64,000 bases of DNA, from assembly GCA_016790165.1 (NCBI GenBank), contig JAEUPL010000001.1:294077-358076 (forward strand). Reading direction: 5' to 3'. Of the stretch, positions 8,579 through 18,454 are shown piece by piece. How positions within the stretch are numbered: position 1 is the first letter of the stretch; each line of letters starts with the position of its first letter. The notes under the pieces were generated by a model. The model searched no databases, was not told the DNA's origin, and saw nothing but the letters and a program-made list of their open reading frames with translations. Made by a program: the position numbers and the translations under genes. Source of the stretch: Burkholderiales bacterium. GTDB taxonomy: Bacteria > Pseudomonadota > Gammaproteobacteria > Burkholderiales > Casimicrobiaceae.

Positions 8579-10603
8579 ATGGAAAAACTAAAAATGCATT
8601 CGACAAATCTGACCCAAGAAAACATCACCCGCATTCGTGATTTGTTTCCAGGCTGCGTGACCGAGGCCAGGGGTGAAGACGGCGAATTGAAGCTGATAGT
8701 GGACTTTGATCAGTTGCGCCAAGAACTCTCCGAGTCGCTGGTGGAGGGGCCTCAAGAACGCTATCACTTGAATTGGCCTGGCAAGCGGGAGGCATTACTA
8801 ACTGCGAATGCCCCAATCGCCAAGACGCTTCGGCCCCGCAGGAATGAAAGTGTGGACTTTGAGACCACGAAGAACCTGTTCATCGAGGGGGACAACCTCG
8901 ATTCGCTGAAACTCTTGCGGGAGACGTACCTGGGAAAGGTGAAGTTGATTTATATCGACCCGCCCTACAACACGGGTAATGACTTCATCTATGACGATGA
9001 CTTCTCGGTTTCAGCTGACGAGTTTCTAAAGCGATCCAATCAAAGGGATGAGTCTGGAAATCGCCTTGTGGCCAATACTGAGTCCAATGGTCGATTTCAT
9101 TCGGATTGGCTTTCAATGATGTATCCGCGACTGAAGCTGGCATCAAGTTTGCTGCGCGACGATGGCATTGCATTCATCCACATTGACGACAACGAAGTGG
9201 ATACGCTTGGGAAGTTGTGTTCAGAGGTGTTCGGCGAGGACAACTTTGTAAATATTATTACGGTCAAGACAAAGGTGGGAGGAGTTTCCGGAAGTTCGGA
9301 GGGGAAGAGCCTCAAGGACACCACGGAATTTATCTGGGCTTTTGCAAAGAACAAAGAGAGCTTGCAGCTGAATCCAGTCTACATAAAAACGAAGTTGTCT
9401 GATCGGATTCGTGCTTATGAGCAAGATGGGAAGAGTTGGAAGTACACCTCCATCATCACCAAGTTGGCAGACAAAGTTTTAATCAAGGAGGATGCCAACA
9501 AGGGTGCGCGCTTCTTCGGCTACAAGACCCTCGAAACAATGTCAATTCAAGCTTTTGCGAGAGCAAATAAGCTTGCAGAGGAAGATGTATATAACCAATA
9601 TGCGGACAAGATTTTCCGCACAACCAATGCCCAAAGTAGTGTCAGACAAACAGTCATCAAGGAGACAAGAAATACAGATTTCCCAATGTACGGATGTGAG
9701 TATTCACCGATAAAAGGACGTAACGAGGGAACAGTCATCGAGGTCCTATACAAAGCGGGATCCACGAGTGATCAAAGAAACATGGTCATGTTTCTTTCGG
9801 ATGTTGTTCAGAAGATTGATGGTGTCTATTACTACCTAGACAAGGTTGGGTCGCTTTGGGATGACATTGACTATAACAACCTCACCAAAGAAGGGAATAT
9901 CGAGTTCCCAAATGGGAAAAAGCCAATAAGACTTTTGCAGCGAATGATCGCACTGGCCTCTGCAGGTGATGATCTCATCCTCGACTTTTTTGCTGGAAGT
10001 GGAAGTACCGCGCACGCTGTTATGCAGCAGAACGCGGAAGATGGGGGTAATCGCCGCTTCATTCTGGTTCAGTTGCCAGAGAGTTGTGACCAAGAGGGGT
10101 TCTCCAAGATATCAGATATCAGCAAGGAGAGATTGCGGCGAGCAGGCAAGCAGGTTCTGGAGGGAAACTGCAGCGAGGGCTGGCGCAAGGATGTTGGTTT
10201 CCGTGCTGTGCAGGTCGATACGTCAAATATGTCTGACGTTTATTACTCGCCAGACCAGCATCAGATTGGCCAGATCGACCTGTTGGTAGACAACATCAAG
10301 GACGACCGCACGCCAGAAGACCTGCTGTTCCAAGTGATGCTCGATTGGGGCGTTGACCTTGCGCTGCCCATCGCCAAGCAGACCATCCAAGGCAAGGATG
10401 TTTTCCTTGTGGACGGCAATGCGCTGGTCGCCTGCTTCGATGGTCACGGCGGTGTCGATGAAGACTTCGTGAAAGAGCTGGCCAAGGTGCAGCCGCTGCG
10501 CGTGGTGTTCCGCGATGCTGGCTTCAAAGACAGCTCGGTCAAGATCAACGTGGAGCAAATCTTCAAGCTGCTGTCGCCTGCCACCGAAGTGAAGTGCATC
10601 TGA
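8579..10603 (+). CDS. Type III-like site-specific DNA methyltransferase (Mod)
   Basis: A 674-residue N6-adenine or N4-cytosine methyltransferase. Motif IV DPPYNTG (about residue 127) precedes motif I FFAGSGST (about residue 470), the beta-class order typical of type III Mod subunits and related enzymes. It has an AGAGGA ribosome site. Codons in the middle, roughly nucleotides 9220-9860, where the target-recognition domain should lie, are visibly AT-richer than the flanks, which suggests exchange of the recognition domain. It is 10 bp upstream of the Res gene. It is expected to protect self DNA and, with Res, to read the target site. Confidence 0.9.
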   Translation: MEKLKMHSTNLTQENITRIRDLFPGCVTEARGEDGELKLIVDFDQLRQELSESLVEGPQERYHLNWPGKREALLTANAPIAKTLRPRRNESVDFETTKNLFIEGDNLDSLKLLRETYLGKVKLIYIDPPYNTGNDFIYDDDFSVSADEFLKRSNQRDESGNRLVANTESNGRFHSDWLSMMYPRLKLASSLLRDDGIAFIHIDDNEVDTLGKLCSEVFGEDNFVNIITVKTKVGGVSGSSEGKSLKDTTEFIWAFAKNKESLQLNPVYIKTKLSDRIRAYEQDGKSWKYTSIITKLADKVLIKEDANKGARFFGYKTLETMSIQAFARANKLAEEDVYNQYADKIFRTTNAQSSVRQTVIKETRNTDFPMYGCEYSPIKGRNEGTVIEVLYKAGSTSDQRNMVMFLSDVVQKIDGVYYYLDKVGSLWDDIDYNNLTKEGNIEFPNGKKPIRLLQRMIALASAGDDLILDFFAGSGSTAHAVMQQNAEDGGNRRFILVQLPESCDQEGFSKISDISKERLRRAGKQVLEGNCSEGWRKDVGFRAVQVDTSNMSDVYYSPDQHQIGQIDLLVDNIKDDRTPEDLLFQVMLDWGVDLALPIAKQTIQGKDVFLVDGNALVACFDGHGGVDEDFVKELAKVQPLRVVFRDAGFKDSSVKINVEQIFKLLSPATEVKCI

Positions 10604-10613
10604 AGGGCTGGCG

Positions 10614-13600
10614 ATGAAACTCAAGTTCAAGACCCAAGCCTACCAGTCGGCGGCGGTGCAAGCCGTGGTGGACTGCTTCAAGGGCCAGCCACCCGCATCT
10701 GCGGAGGCCATCACCTATCGCATCGACCCCGGCCAAGCCAAGAAGGGCACGGAAGACTTGTTTTCCGACTCCGGCTTCAAGAACGCAGACCTGGCGCTGA
10801 CCGACCTTGCTTTGCTGGACAACATCCAGCAGGTGCAACGCGGCCAGAACCTTCCCGTGTCCGACGTGTTGGTGAAGAACAAGGTCGCCCGCGTCAACCT
10901 CGACGTGGAGATGGAAACGGGCACAGGCAAGACCTACTGCTACATCAAGACGATCTTCGAACTGAACCGCCGCTATGGCTGGAGCAAGTTCATCATCGTG
11001 GTGCCCAGCATCGCAATCCGTGAGGGCGTGGCCAAGTCGCTGGAGATCACCGCCGAGCACTTCTTAGAGACCTACCAAAAGAAGGCACGCTTCTTCATCT
11101 ACAACTCCAAGCAACTGCACCACCTGGAGAGCTTTTCTTCGGATGCGGGCATCAACGTCATGGTCATCAACGTGCAGGCCTTTGCCGCCCGTGGTGCCGA
11201 CAACCGCCGAATTTACGAGGTGCTGGACGACTTTCAGTCCCGCCGCCCGATTGACGTCATTAGCGCGAACCGGCCCATCCTGATCCTGGACGAGCCGCAG
11301 AAGATGGAAGGCGCGCAGACCTTGAAGTCCTTGGAGGAGTTCAAGGCCTTGATGGTGCTGCGCTACTCCGCCACGCACAAAACAACGCACAACAAGATTC
11401 ACCGCCTGGACGCGCTGGACGCCTACAACCAGAAGCTGGTGAAGAAGATCGCCGTGCGCGGCATTGCGGTGAAGGGGCTGGCGGGCACCGCCGGCTACCT
11501 GTACCTGCAATCGATCGAGATTTCGAGCAAGAAGCCGCCCGAGGCCCGTGTCGAGTTTGAGCAGAAGCTGGCAGGCGGCAACATCAAGCGCGTGGTCAAG
11601 AAGCTGTCCAAGGGCGACAACCTCTTCTCAGACGGCTTTTCTAACGGGCTGGACCAGTACCGCGACGGCTTCGTGGTGTCGGACATCAATGCCAACACCG
11701 ACACCCTTAGCTTCACCAACGGGCTGCAGTTGACGGTGGGCGATGCCACCGGCGACGTGACCGAGGCCGCACTGCGCCGCATCCAGATTCGCGAGGCGAT
11801 CAAGGCCCACTTCGACAAGGAGCAGGCCCTGTTCCAGCAAGGCGTGAAGGTCCTGACGCTGTACTTCATCGACGAGGTAGCCAAGTACCGCGACTACTCG
11901 CAGCCCGACGAGAAAGGGGAATACGCCCGTATCTTCGAAGAGGAATACAACCTGTACCTCAACGAGATGCTGGACCTGGACGAGACGGCTTACGTCAAGT
12001 ACCTCAAGGGCATCACCGCCGAGAAGACCCACAGCGGCTACTTCTCCATCGACAAGAAGACCAAGCGCGACGTTGACCCAGACATCGAGAAGCGAGGCGA
12101 AAACGCGGGCCTGTCCAACGACGTGGAGGCCTACGACCTCATCCTGAAGAACAAGGAGCGCCTGCTGTCACTGGACGAGCCGGTGCGCTTCATCTTCTCG
12201 CACTCGGCGCTGCGCGAAGGCTGGGACAACCCGAACGTGTTCGTCATCTGCGCGCTCAAGCACAGCGACAACACCATCTCCCGCCGCCAGGAAGTCGGCC
12301 GCGGCCTGCGCCTGTCCGTCAACCAGCAAGGCGACCGCATGGACCATCCAGCCATCGTCCATGAGGTGAACGTGCTCACCGTGGTGGCCAGCGAGAGCTA
12401 CAAGGACTTCGTTGCGGCGCTGCAGAAGGACATCAGCGACTCGCTGTCTGCCCGTCCGAAGGTGGCCGATGAAGCCTTCTTCACTGGCAAGGTGCTGAAG
12501 ACGGCCACCGGCGATGTGGAAGTCACCCCGCAGCTGGCCAAGCAGATCTACAAGTACTTGCTCAAGAACGACTACACCGACGATGCCGACCGCATCTCTG
12601 GTGCGTATCACGACGCCAAGAAGGCCGAGACATTGGCCGAGCTTCCGCCTGAACTGAAGCCCTATGCGGCCCAGGTCTACCAGCTGATCGACAGCGTGTT
12701 CAGTGCCAACCAGTTGCCCGAGATCGGCGACGACCGCCGCCCCAAGAAGAACCCGCTCAACGCCAACTTCGATAAGCAGGAGTTCAAAGCCCTGTGGAAC
12801 CGCATCAACCGCAAGGCGGCCTACAGCGTCAGCTTCGAAGAGGCCGAGCTGGTCCAGAAGGCCGTGGCCGTCCTGAACGACAAAAACGCGGGCCTTCGTG
12901 TGACCCCCTTGCAGTACACGATCCAACGCGGCGAGCAGGCCGAGGCCGTCACCTATGACGGCATCAAGTCCGGCGAAGCGTTCAAGCTCAAGGCCACGGA
13001 AACTGAGGTCAACCGCCTGTCGGTGCACTCGGCCGTCAAGTACGACCTGATCGGCAAGCTGGCCGAAGGCACGCAACTCACCCGCCGCACGATTGCTGAA
13101 ATCCTGAAGGGCATGAACGTCGCAGTCTTCGCGCAGTTCAAGACCAACCCAGAGAGCTTCATCGCCGAAGCCATCCGCCTGATTAACGAGCAGAAGGCCA
13201 CGGTCATCATCGAGCACTTGGCCTATGACCCGGTGGAAGACAAATTCGACCTCGATATCTTCACGGCCGGCCTGACCAAGCAGGACTTCAGCAAGGCCGG
13301 CGACAAGCTGCAACGCCACATCTACGACTACGTGCTGACCGACTCCAACATCGAGCGCGAGTTCGTAAAGGAGCTGGACACCAGCAACGAAGTGGTGGTC
13401 TACGCCAAGCTGCCACGCGGGTTCCTGATCCCCACGCCCGTGGGCGACTACAACCCCGACTGGGCCATCTCGTTCAAGGAAGGCGCGGTCAAGCACGTCT
13501 ACTTTGTGGCAGAGACCAAGGGCTCCATGTCCAGCATGGAGCTGCGTGAGATCGAGAAAACCAAGATCAAGTGCGCCCGCAAGTTCTTCGACGACATCAA

Positions 13601-13676
13601 CAAGAAGTTCGCCCCGGAGCAGGTCAAGTACGACGTGGTGGACAGCTTCGGCAAGTTGATGGAGTTGGTGAAGTAA
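10614..13676 (+). CDS. Type III-like restriction subunit (Res), DEAD-box helicase with nuclease domain
   Basis: A 1020-residue protein. Walker A METGTGKT lies near residue 100, the motif II equivalent DEPQ near 226, and motif III-like RYSATHKT near 249. The second RecA domain contains [20 protein letters not shown] and [11 protein letters not shown]. Near the C-terminus, NPDWAI (about 947) and FVAETKG (about 965) form the PD...ExK nuclease signature of type III Res subunits, so cleavage ability looks intact. It is expected to translocate or signal along DNA and cut when Mod-bound sites are unmodified. It lies 28 bp upstream of the SIR2-like gene on the same strand. Confidence 0.92.
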   Translation: MKLKFKTQAYQSAAVQAVVDCFKGQPPASAEAITYRIDPGQAKKGTEDLFSDSGFKNADLALTDLALLDNIQQVQRGQNLPVSDVLVKNKVARVNLDVEMETGTGKTYCYIKTIFELNRRYGWSKFIIVVPSIAIREGVAKSLEITAEHFLETYQKKARFFIYNSKQLHHLESFSSDAGINVMVINVQAFAARGADNRRIYEVLDDFQSRRPIDVISANRPILILDEPQKMEGAQTLKSLEEFKALMVLRYSATHKTTHNKIHRLDALDAYNQKLVKKIAVRGIAVKGLAGTAGYLYLQSIEISSKKPPEARVEFEQKLAGGNIKRVVKKLSKGDNLFSDGFSNGLDQYRDGFVVSDINANTDTLSFTNGLQLTVGDATGDVTEAALRRIQIREAIKAHFDKEQALFQQGVKVLTLYFIDEVAKYRDYSQPDEKGEYARIFEEEYNLYLNEMLDLDETAYVKYLKGITAEKTHSGYFSIDKKTKRDVDPDIEKRGENAGLSNDVEAYDLILKNKERLLSLDEPVRFIFSHSALREGWDNPNVFVICALKHSDNTISRRQEVGRGLRLSVNQQGDRMDHPAIVHEVNVLTVVASESYKDFVAALQKDISDSLSARPKVADEAFFTGKVLKTATGDVEVTPQLAKQIYKYLLKNDYTDDADRISGAYHDAKKAETLAELPPELKPYAAQVYQLIDSVFSANQLPEIGDDRRPKKNPLNANFDKQEFKALWNRINRKAAYSVSFEEAELVQKAVAVLNDKNAGLRVTPLQYTIQRGEQAEAVTYDGIKSGEAFKLKATETEVNRLSVHSAVKYDLIGKLAEGTQLTRRTIAEILKGMNVAVFAQFKTNPESFIAEAIRLINEQKATVIIEHLAYDPVEDKFDLDIFTAGLTKQDFSKAGDKLQRHIYDYVLTDSNIEREFVKELDTSNEVVVYAKLPRGFLIPTPVGDYNPDWAISFKEGAVKHVYFVAETKGSMSSMELREIEKTKIKCARKFFDDINKKFAPEQVKYDVVDSFGKLMELVK

Positions 13677-13704
13677 CTAGAACATCAGATTTCAGGGAGA
13701 AAGA

Positions 13705-15030
13705 ATGACAAAACACCTTCTGATCTTGGGCGCTGGCGTTGACCGAACGACCGGTATTGACTTTCCATTGGCCAACACCTTGTTGGCCGACGTGACTCGT
13801 TATCTCGATGGCCCCGGCAAGGACGTGGAGACGGCGCTGCGCGACATGCTCCCGGGACTGCGATTCAGCTTCAACAGCATGATCGCCCGTGCTGTCGACA
13901 AGATCGCAACCAGGGAGCCCCATGAACAGAAGGCCATGGTTCAGCGGGTACAGGACGCCATTGCGCATCTTGGCGCCGAACAAGACGGCATTCGCAAGCA
14001 CGGCGAACTCATCATCCGCTTGTTCAACAAGCTGGCCACTATCGCGCAGGAAAGCCAACTTGATGCCGACACCGAGGCCTTGATCCGCGAGGTGTTCCCA
14101 AAGGATGCCGATGAACTGATCGACAGCGACTCGATCCTCGACATTCACAAGCTCTCCCTGTCCGACACCTTCAAGACGGTGCTGAAGAGAACCTTGAAGT
14201 TGGGGCTCAGCTCCGAGCGCCATGAGGTTGCTGCTGCGCTGGGTGCAGACATGCTCAACATCGAAACGCTTCTGATCGAGAAGTTTTTGGGCTTCTACAA
14301 CGACAAGCCTGCCGACATCAAGAACTACCTGTACATCGCATGGGCGCTGTGGGCCTACCTCGTCGCAAAGCAGAAGGAGGTTCTGGAAGCGCATGCTGCA
14401 AGCCCGTTGCCCTTCTACGGCAAGGTGCCCGATGACCTCCGCGCGATCACGCTGAACTACACCGCCTTCCTGGAGCAGAGCCTCGGCGCCGCGAAAACCA
14501 TCTACTTCCATGGCGGGCTGAGCGATTACGTCCGCATGGATACACGCGACCTGCTTCCGGTTGATGACATCCTCAATTGCGACCCTGCGAAATTCATTCG
14601 AGAAGTCGTGACCCCGAACGTTGATGTCAGCGCCGATGACCTTCGACAGCAACGGCATGTGATTCCAGCCCTGGTGCCACCGCTTCGGTTGAAGCCGATT
14701 CTTTCCCACCGGTACATCGAGCTGTGGAGCCAAGCGTCAGATTGGGTCAAGCAGGCTGAACACGTCGTCGTCGTAGGATATTCGTTCAACAACGCAGATG
14801 AGCACTTCAACGACATCTTGCGATGCCACCCCGACCGCCGAATCGACATCGTGGTGCCGGAGGCAACGTCGACGCAGTTCGTTGCCCGGATGGAGAAGGT
14901 GTTTGGAACAGCTGCGAACCAGTACAACAAGATCAAGGTCAACGGCTTCGACGCACTGAAGGCGAAGAAGGTTAGATTGATTGCGGCGAAGGCTGGCGAC
15001 GTCAACCTTGCCGATCTGTTTGCAAGTTGA
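13705..15030 (+). CDS. SIR2-like domain protein, putative NAD-consuming defence effector
   Basis: A 441-residue protein with the hallmarks of the SIR2-like fold used by many defence systems: N-terminal LLILGAGVDRTTGIDFP (nucleotide-binding GAG at residues 9-11), TLNYT with the candidate catalytic Asn251, FHG with the candidate catalytic His269, and VVVVGYSFNNADEHF (354-368) at the C-terminal end of the Rossmann fold. Such domains in Thoeris, Avs, Dsr and prokaryotic Argonaute systems degrade NAD+. The insert of about 180 residues (60-240) is helical and unassigned. It has a good ribosome site (GGGAGAAAGA) and follows the Res gene by 28 bp, so it is probably the last gene of the operon. Functional coupling to the restriction genes is inference. 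Confidence 0.82.
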   Translation: MTKHLLILGAGVDRTTGIDFPLANTLLADVTRYLDGPGKDVETALRDMLPGLRFSFNSMIARAVDKIATREPHEQKAMVQRVQDAIAHLGAEQDGIRKHGELIIRLFNKLATIAQESQLDADTEALIREVFPKDADELIDSDSILDIHKLSLSDTFKTVLKRTLKLGLSSERHEVAAALGADMLNIETLLIEKFLGFYNDKPADIKNYLYIAWALWAYLVAKQKEVLEAHAASPLPFYGKVPDDLRAITLNYTAFLEQSLGAAKTIYFHGGLSDYVRMDTRDLLPVDDILNCDPAKFIREVVTPNVDVSADDLRQQRHVIPALVPPLRLKPILSHRYIELWSQASDWVKQAEHVVVVGYSFNNADEHFNDILRCHPDRRIDIVVPEATSTQFVARMEKVFGTAANQYNKIKVNGFDALKAKKVRLIAAKAGDVNLADLFAS

Positions 15031-15056
15031 TCGAGAAGTACCGCAGATCGACAAGC

Positions 15057-15866
15057 CTATCTGCCCAAGTCGCTGAGCACGTCTTCGATCACACCCTCGG
15101 GTATCCCTTGCACCACAATTGGTCCGGCCAGCGCCTCAAGCCTCCGCCGTAAGGCGTGATGTTGCGAGAAGCGCGCCAAGAGGGCTCGCATCATCGTGTC
15201 TCGGTACCGATCACCAGCTGGTTGACTTCGCCACGCCCGCGCCGAAGGCCACGGCCAATCTCGCGGGTGCGCCGTCCGCCAGTACTGCCCATCCAGAACA
15301 AATGGGTAAGCACTGGCCGGATGCAGCCAGCCGAACTCGTCGACCGGGGAATGGACGACGACGTGAGGAACCTCCGCTCGCGCGTTCTCCGGTGAGAACT
15401 CAATGGCACCGTCCAGGTCTGGCCGGTAACTGACGCTGCACCAACCCCGGTCCAGCAACCGAAGGCGCAAGAAGTAGTCCTTGCCGAGGCAACTCAGGTC
15501 AGCAAGCAAGAACACGGACTCCGCCTTTCCGAAGCGGCTGAGGCCTGACCACTGGTCGGGAGTCAGTGAGAGCCGGGGCTCGCATGCTGCGAAGAGCCCA
15601 TCAACATCCTTGGACGGCACCACGTCGAACCGGTAGCCCAACGTCAACGGCGCACCGCTGGACCGAACGCCAATGACCGTGCCAGTTTGGCAGCAGGCAA
15701 ACCGCAAGGGTGACCTGAACACCAGTGCGGAGTCCGCGAAGTGGATCGCCATGGCACCAGCCAGCAAGCTGTCGGCCACCACGCCAACCTTCTTGCCAGC
15801 CGCACGCCATGGCTGGATCAGGTCGATTCGCCTGATAGGCTGAATCAGCAACTGTTCCAGCAGCAT
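15057..15866 (-). CDS. Hypothetical protein, partner of the C39-like gene
   Basis: A 269-residue protein of unknown function. It has no signal peptide or convincing membrane segment, although the N-terminus contains short hydrophobic strands (VGVVADSLLAGAMAIHF). It is rich in Trp and Arg near residues 180-215 (EFGWLHPASAYPFVLDGQYWRT). It starts 6 bp after the stop of the C39-like gene on the same strand, with GGAGTGA upstream of ATG, so the two are co-transcribed. It converges on the SIR2-like gene with a 26-bp gap. I recognise no family. Confidence 0.65.
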   Translation of the reverse strand: MLLEQLLIQPIRRIDLIQPWRAAGKKVGVVADSLLAGAMAIHFADSALVFRSPLRFACCQTGTVIGVRSSGAPLTLGYRFDVVPSKDVDGLFAACEPRLSLTPDQWSGLSRFGKAESVFLLADLSCLGKDYFLRLRLLDRGWCSVSYRPDLDGAIEFSPENARAEVPHVVVHSPVDEFGWLHPASAYPFVLDGQYWRTAHPRDWPWPSARAWRSQPAGDRYRDTMMRALLARFSQHHALRRRLEALAGPIVVQGIPEGVIEDVLSDLGR

Positions 15867-15872
15867 GGGGGG

Positions 15873-16589
15873 TCACTCCGACGACTCGTTGCCTGTGCCG
15901 ATCTCGGTGGCGGGCATTTCGGAGGTACCAACGCCTGCGACATCGAGGGACGCCGGGTCTAAGGCCGGCGACACATCGCCGCCTTCAGCCGACCCAATCG
16001 GCGTGACCGGTGCCTTCTTCTTTGCGGCCGGTTTGGGCTTCCCGGCCGACGCCTTGACCACTGCCGTTTTTGGAGGCTTGGCCGTTGCCTCACCAGCCGT
16101 CTTCGCGTCAGGGCCCGCCGACTCGACCACTTCAGCCGCAGCCTTCTTGGTGCCCTTCTTGGGCGAGCCTGCTTGCTCAGCGAGAAGCACCGGCACGAAG
16201 GTGTCCAGCTTGATGCGATTCCAGTCCCGCCGCTCCTGCTGCTTGAGCCAGAAGCCGGGGTCGAGCACGCGCTCGTCGCCGTCCGGCAAACGCTCGAAGA
16301 CGACCAAGTGCGAATTGCCCGTGCTGGGCATCTTGCGCGTCTCCATGATCGCCAGCGAGGGCATGGCAGCCAGGCTCTTGAACGGTGCCTTCTTGCCATG
16401 GCCGATGCCGAAATGGGCCAGCAGCTTGAACAGATTCTCGTGGGTCGTCGTGTACGGGCCATCTTTCGGATAGCCCAGCTCCTTGATGGCGACCTTGCGC
16501 ACCGTTGCCAGGGACTGACCACTGACCATGGCGACGCAGGCCAAGCCGCAGTCCGTCAGCGTCTCTTGGGTTACCAGCTTCACAGCCAT
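15873..16589 (-). CDS. C39 peptidase-like protein with Lys/Ala/Pro-rich tail
   Basis: A 238-residue protein. The start at 16589 is fixed by AAGGAGAG upstream; the longer reading to 16679 lacks one. The N-terminal 120 residues resemble the C39 papain-like peptidase fold: TDCGLACVAMV holds the expected nucleophile Cys in the C39 context, HLVVFE the His, and VLDPG the Asp. C39 domains cleave double-glycine leader peptides in bacteriocin exporters; here no transporter domain is attached. The C-terminal half is low-complexity (KPKPAAKKKAPVTP and acidic Ser/Glu stretches) and probably disordered. The target is unknown. Sitting in a defence island suggests a processing or activating protease (inference). 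Confidence 0.68.
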   Translation of the reverse strand: MAVKLVTQETLTDCGLACVAMVSGQSLATVRKVAIKELGYPKDGPYTTTHENLFKLLAHFGIGHGKKAPFKSLAAMPSLAIMETRKMPSTGNSHLVVFERLPDGDERVLDPGFWLKQQERRDWNRIKLDTFVPVLLAEQAGSPKKGTKKAAAEVVESAGPDAKTAGEATAKPPKTAVVKASAGKPKPAAKKKAPVTPIGSAEGGDVSPALDPASLDVAGVGTSEMPATEIGTGNESSE

Positions 16590-16968
16590 TTCGTCTCTCC
16601 TTTGCCGATTCGGTTCATCTCTCGTTCCTTTCGAGGTTGAGCACGGCATGCAGCGGCGGGCCAGTGCTGCCAAGGGCACGGGCTGTCATGTGTGCGGTGG
16701 GGGATTTGCGGCAATGCCGCAGTGAGACGCGAGCGCAGCGGCCAGTCTGGTCGGTGACCGTTTTGGCTCGCGCTTTACCGTTTTAGCCGCCTGCGATCAG
16801 GAGTGGCAAGCGCCGTGTGACTTCGCCAGACGCGAGTTCTGGATGCCGGTCATCGTGGTCCTTCGCAAGGTCTCTCGCCCACAAAACGTGCGATTTGCAG
16901 ATCAACAAACTGCGCGCTTTTCGTTAACCGAAACCTACATTGGACCCATCGAAACGACGGAGCGATGA
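16590..16968. other. Intergenic region with operator-like repeats
   Basis: No gene seen. It separates divergent transcription units, the C39-like gene leftwards and the HTH gene rightwards. It holds a 7+1+7 inverted repeat (TGCGGCA A TGCCGCA, 16707-16721) and two direct copies of ACCGTTTTRGC (16757-16767 and 16777-16787). The last 60 bases are AT-richer and probably hold the HTH gene promoter. Confidence 0.5.
16757..16787. repeat. Pair of iteron-like direct repeats ACCGTTTTRGC
   Basis: Two 11-base copies differ at one base, and their starts are 20 bp apart (about two helical turns). They lie about 180 bp upstream of an excisionase-like HTH gene and about 580 bp upstream of a replication initiator gene, so binding by one of those proteins is possible. 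Two copies are too few to call an origin. Confidence 0.35.
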
Positions 16969-17190
16969 ATGAAGCAGATTGAGATCAACAACGAGTTGCT
17001 GACCGAGGCCCAGGCGGCAGCCTACTTGGGGCTGAAGAACCCCAAAACGCTGGCGGTCTGGCGATGCACCAAACGGTACCCGCTGACCTACGTGAAGTAC
17101 GGGCGCACGGTGCGATACCGCCGCAAGGACCTGGATGCCTTCATCGAATCAGGCGTGACCCGCGTTCAAGCGCCGGAGGTCAGCAAATGA
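16969..17190 (+). CDS. Excisionase/AlpA-like helix-turn-helix protein
   Basis: A 73-residue protein with the MerR-like HTH_17 pattern of AlpA/excisionase proteins: LLTEAQAAAYLGLKNPKTLAVWR forms the helix-turn-helix, and KYGRTVRYRRKDLDAFIES the wing and closing helix. A GGAGCGATGA ribosome site precedes ATG. These proteins bind short repeats near attachment sites or promoters and set integration/excision or replication of mobile elements. It is followed by a 140-bp AT-rich gap and then a replication protein gene, consistent with one element module. Confidence 0.85.
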   Translation: MKQIEINNELLTEAQAAAYLGLKNPKTLAVWRCTKRYPLTYVKYGRTVRYRRKDLDAFIESGVTRVQAPEVSK

Positions 17191-17247
17191 CGCCGTAGAC
17201 CTTGACCATTTTGCGCCGGGTCCTGGCGCGACCACACCGTGTAATAC

Positions 17248-17263
17248 ATGAATAGCTGTTCAT
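17248..17263. promoter_or_regulatory. Imperfect 16-bp palindrome upstream of the replication gene
   Basis: ATGAATAGCTGTTCAT pairs at 7 of 8 positions around a central AGCT. It sits in the AT-rich stretch about 100 bp upstream of the replication gene start, where an operator would be expected. The neighbouring HTH protein is the natural candidate ligand (inference). Confidence 0.35.
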
Positions 17264-17365
17264 ATTGGTTATGCAGATATGCCATGTATGACTTGATGAG
17301 ACATACCAGCTTATAGACCTACCACCACCAATATGGGTCTATGGCATGAAGGAAGTGAGATTGAG

Positions 17366-18403
17366 ATGTTGACTGAAAAAATGATTTTTGTGGATACCAC
17401 TGCCACGCAATTCAACCTGACGGAGTCTATGGACAGCGAGGCGTCGCAACCCAGCAATGCACGTTCGGGACCGCCCCGCGCCAGGCGCATGTCGGTTCCG
17501 GGCGACTTTGCCGATAAAGATCTGCACGCCCTTCACCTGCCCTCGAAGAATATCTTGATCGTGGAGGGCAGCGTCAACAACTACAAACAAGGCCATAACG
17601 TCTTCGGCTCGTGCAACGTGCCGGAGCAGGTGCTGAGTGCATTCAAGGCTACGCACTGCAAGTGGTGCTACGAATTCTCCGAACAGGAAAAGCGCCGAAT
17701 TGAAGCAGACGAAGGCATGACACTGAAGCGACTGGACGTTGGGGTGAATCTGGCCCTGCCGCCAGATACGCCGATCAGCCGCGTGCTGGTCGAACTGGCA
17801 CACAAGATGGTTGACGCGGGAATCGACACGTCCACCTATGGCTACGGCGAAACGGTCTACCGGAGCCAGCACTCGCAGAGTTCCTCGCACAAGTTCTATG
17901 ACAAGGCCAAGCAGTTGTACGACACGCGAGGCCTGCCGTCTAACTTGCCGAATCGGGACGCCATCATGGAGTTCGCCAAAACGGTGATTCGGTCCGAGAT
18001 CGTGCTCCGCTATCCAAAGATGAAAATCTTGGAGATGACCAAGCCCCGCGATTGGACCCTCGCCAAGCTGAAGGCCGAACTGGTCAGCGCCTTCGACAGG
18101 TTGCATCTCAGCGGGACAGTGCGTGCGGGTTTAAGCGCGCTGGACCTCCGCGACGTGAAGCACATGTACCGCACAACCTACCGCTGCTGGGAACACGGCG
18201 ACGATTTGCAGGTTCTGCTGGAACCCAAGGCCTACAAGCGTCAGGTGGCCTATTTCGAGTCCATCGGCTTCGACATCACGACTCCACCGCCCGTGAGCGG
18301 CGAGGAAATCCCGTTGGGCGACATCTTCACGCTGTCCAATGCGGTGGAACCGCCGCCCGAACTGTGGGGCGACGATGACGACGCGGAAGCCGTCGAATGC
18401 TGA
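17366..18403 (+). CDS. Phage/plasmid replication protein, gene II/X (G2P)-like
   Basis: A 345-residue protein resembling the replication initiators of filamentous phages and related plasmids. Supporting segments are IVEGSVNNYKQGHNVFGSCN, the charged helix after it, SSHKFYDKAKQLYDT (the conserved FYDK region), and RSEIVLRYPKMKILEM. Such proteins nick the double-stranded replicative form to begin rolling-circle replication. I chose the ATG at 17366 because AAGGAAGTGAG lies just upstream; an earlier in-frame ATG at 17333 exists. No coat or morphogenesis genes are nearby, so this is a replicon module of a mobile element rather than a complete phage. It converges on the next gene with a 51-bp gap. 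Confidence 0.78.
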   Translation: MLTEKMIFVDTTATQFNLTESMDSEASQPSNARSGPPRARRMSVPGDFADKDLHALHLPSKNILIVEGSVNNYKQGHNVFGSCNVPEQVLSAFKATHCKWCYEFSEQEKRRIEADEGMTLKRLDVGVNLALPPDTPISRVLVELAHKMVDAGIDTSTYGYGETVYRSQHSQSSSHKFYDKAKQLYDTRGLPSNLPNRDAIMEFAKTVIRSEIVLRYPKMKILEMTKPRDWTLAKLKAELVSAFDRLHLSGTVRAGLSALDLRDVKHMYRTTYRCWEHGDDLQVLLEPKAYKRQVAYFESIGFDITTPPPVSGEEIPLGDIFTLSNAVEPPPELWGDDDDAEAVEC

Positions 18404-18454
18404 CCAGGCTCGTGATGCGTCTATCGAGCGGCGTATCACCGCCCTGAAGCCCGG

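Noticed and set aside
12168-13496. 442-residue minus-strand frame opposite res
   Set aside because: No family motif, while the plus strand holds the intact Res second RecA and nuclease domains.
13624-14733. 369-residue minus-strand frame opposite the SIR2-like gene
   Set aside because: Shadow frame; the SIR2 motifs and ribosome site are on the plus strand.
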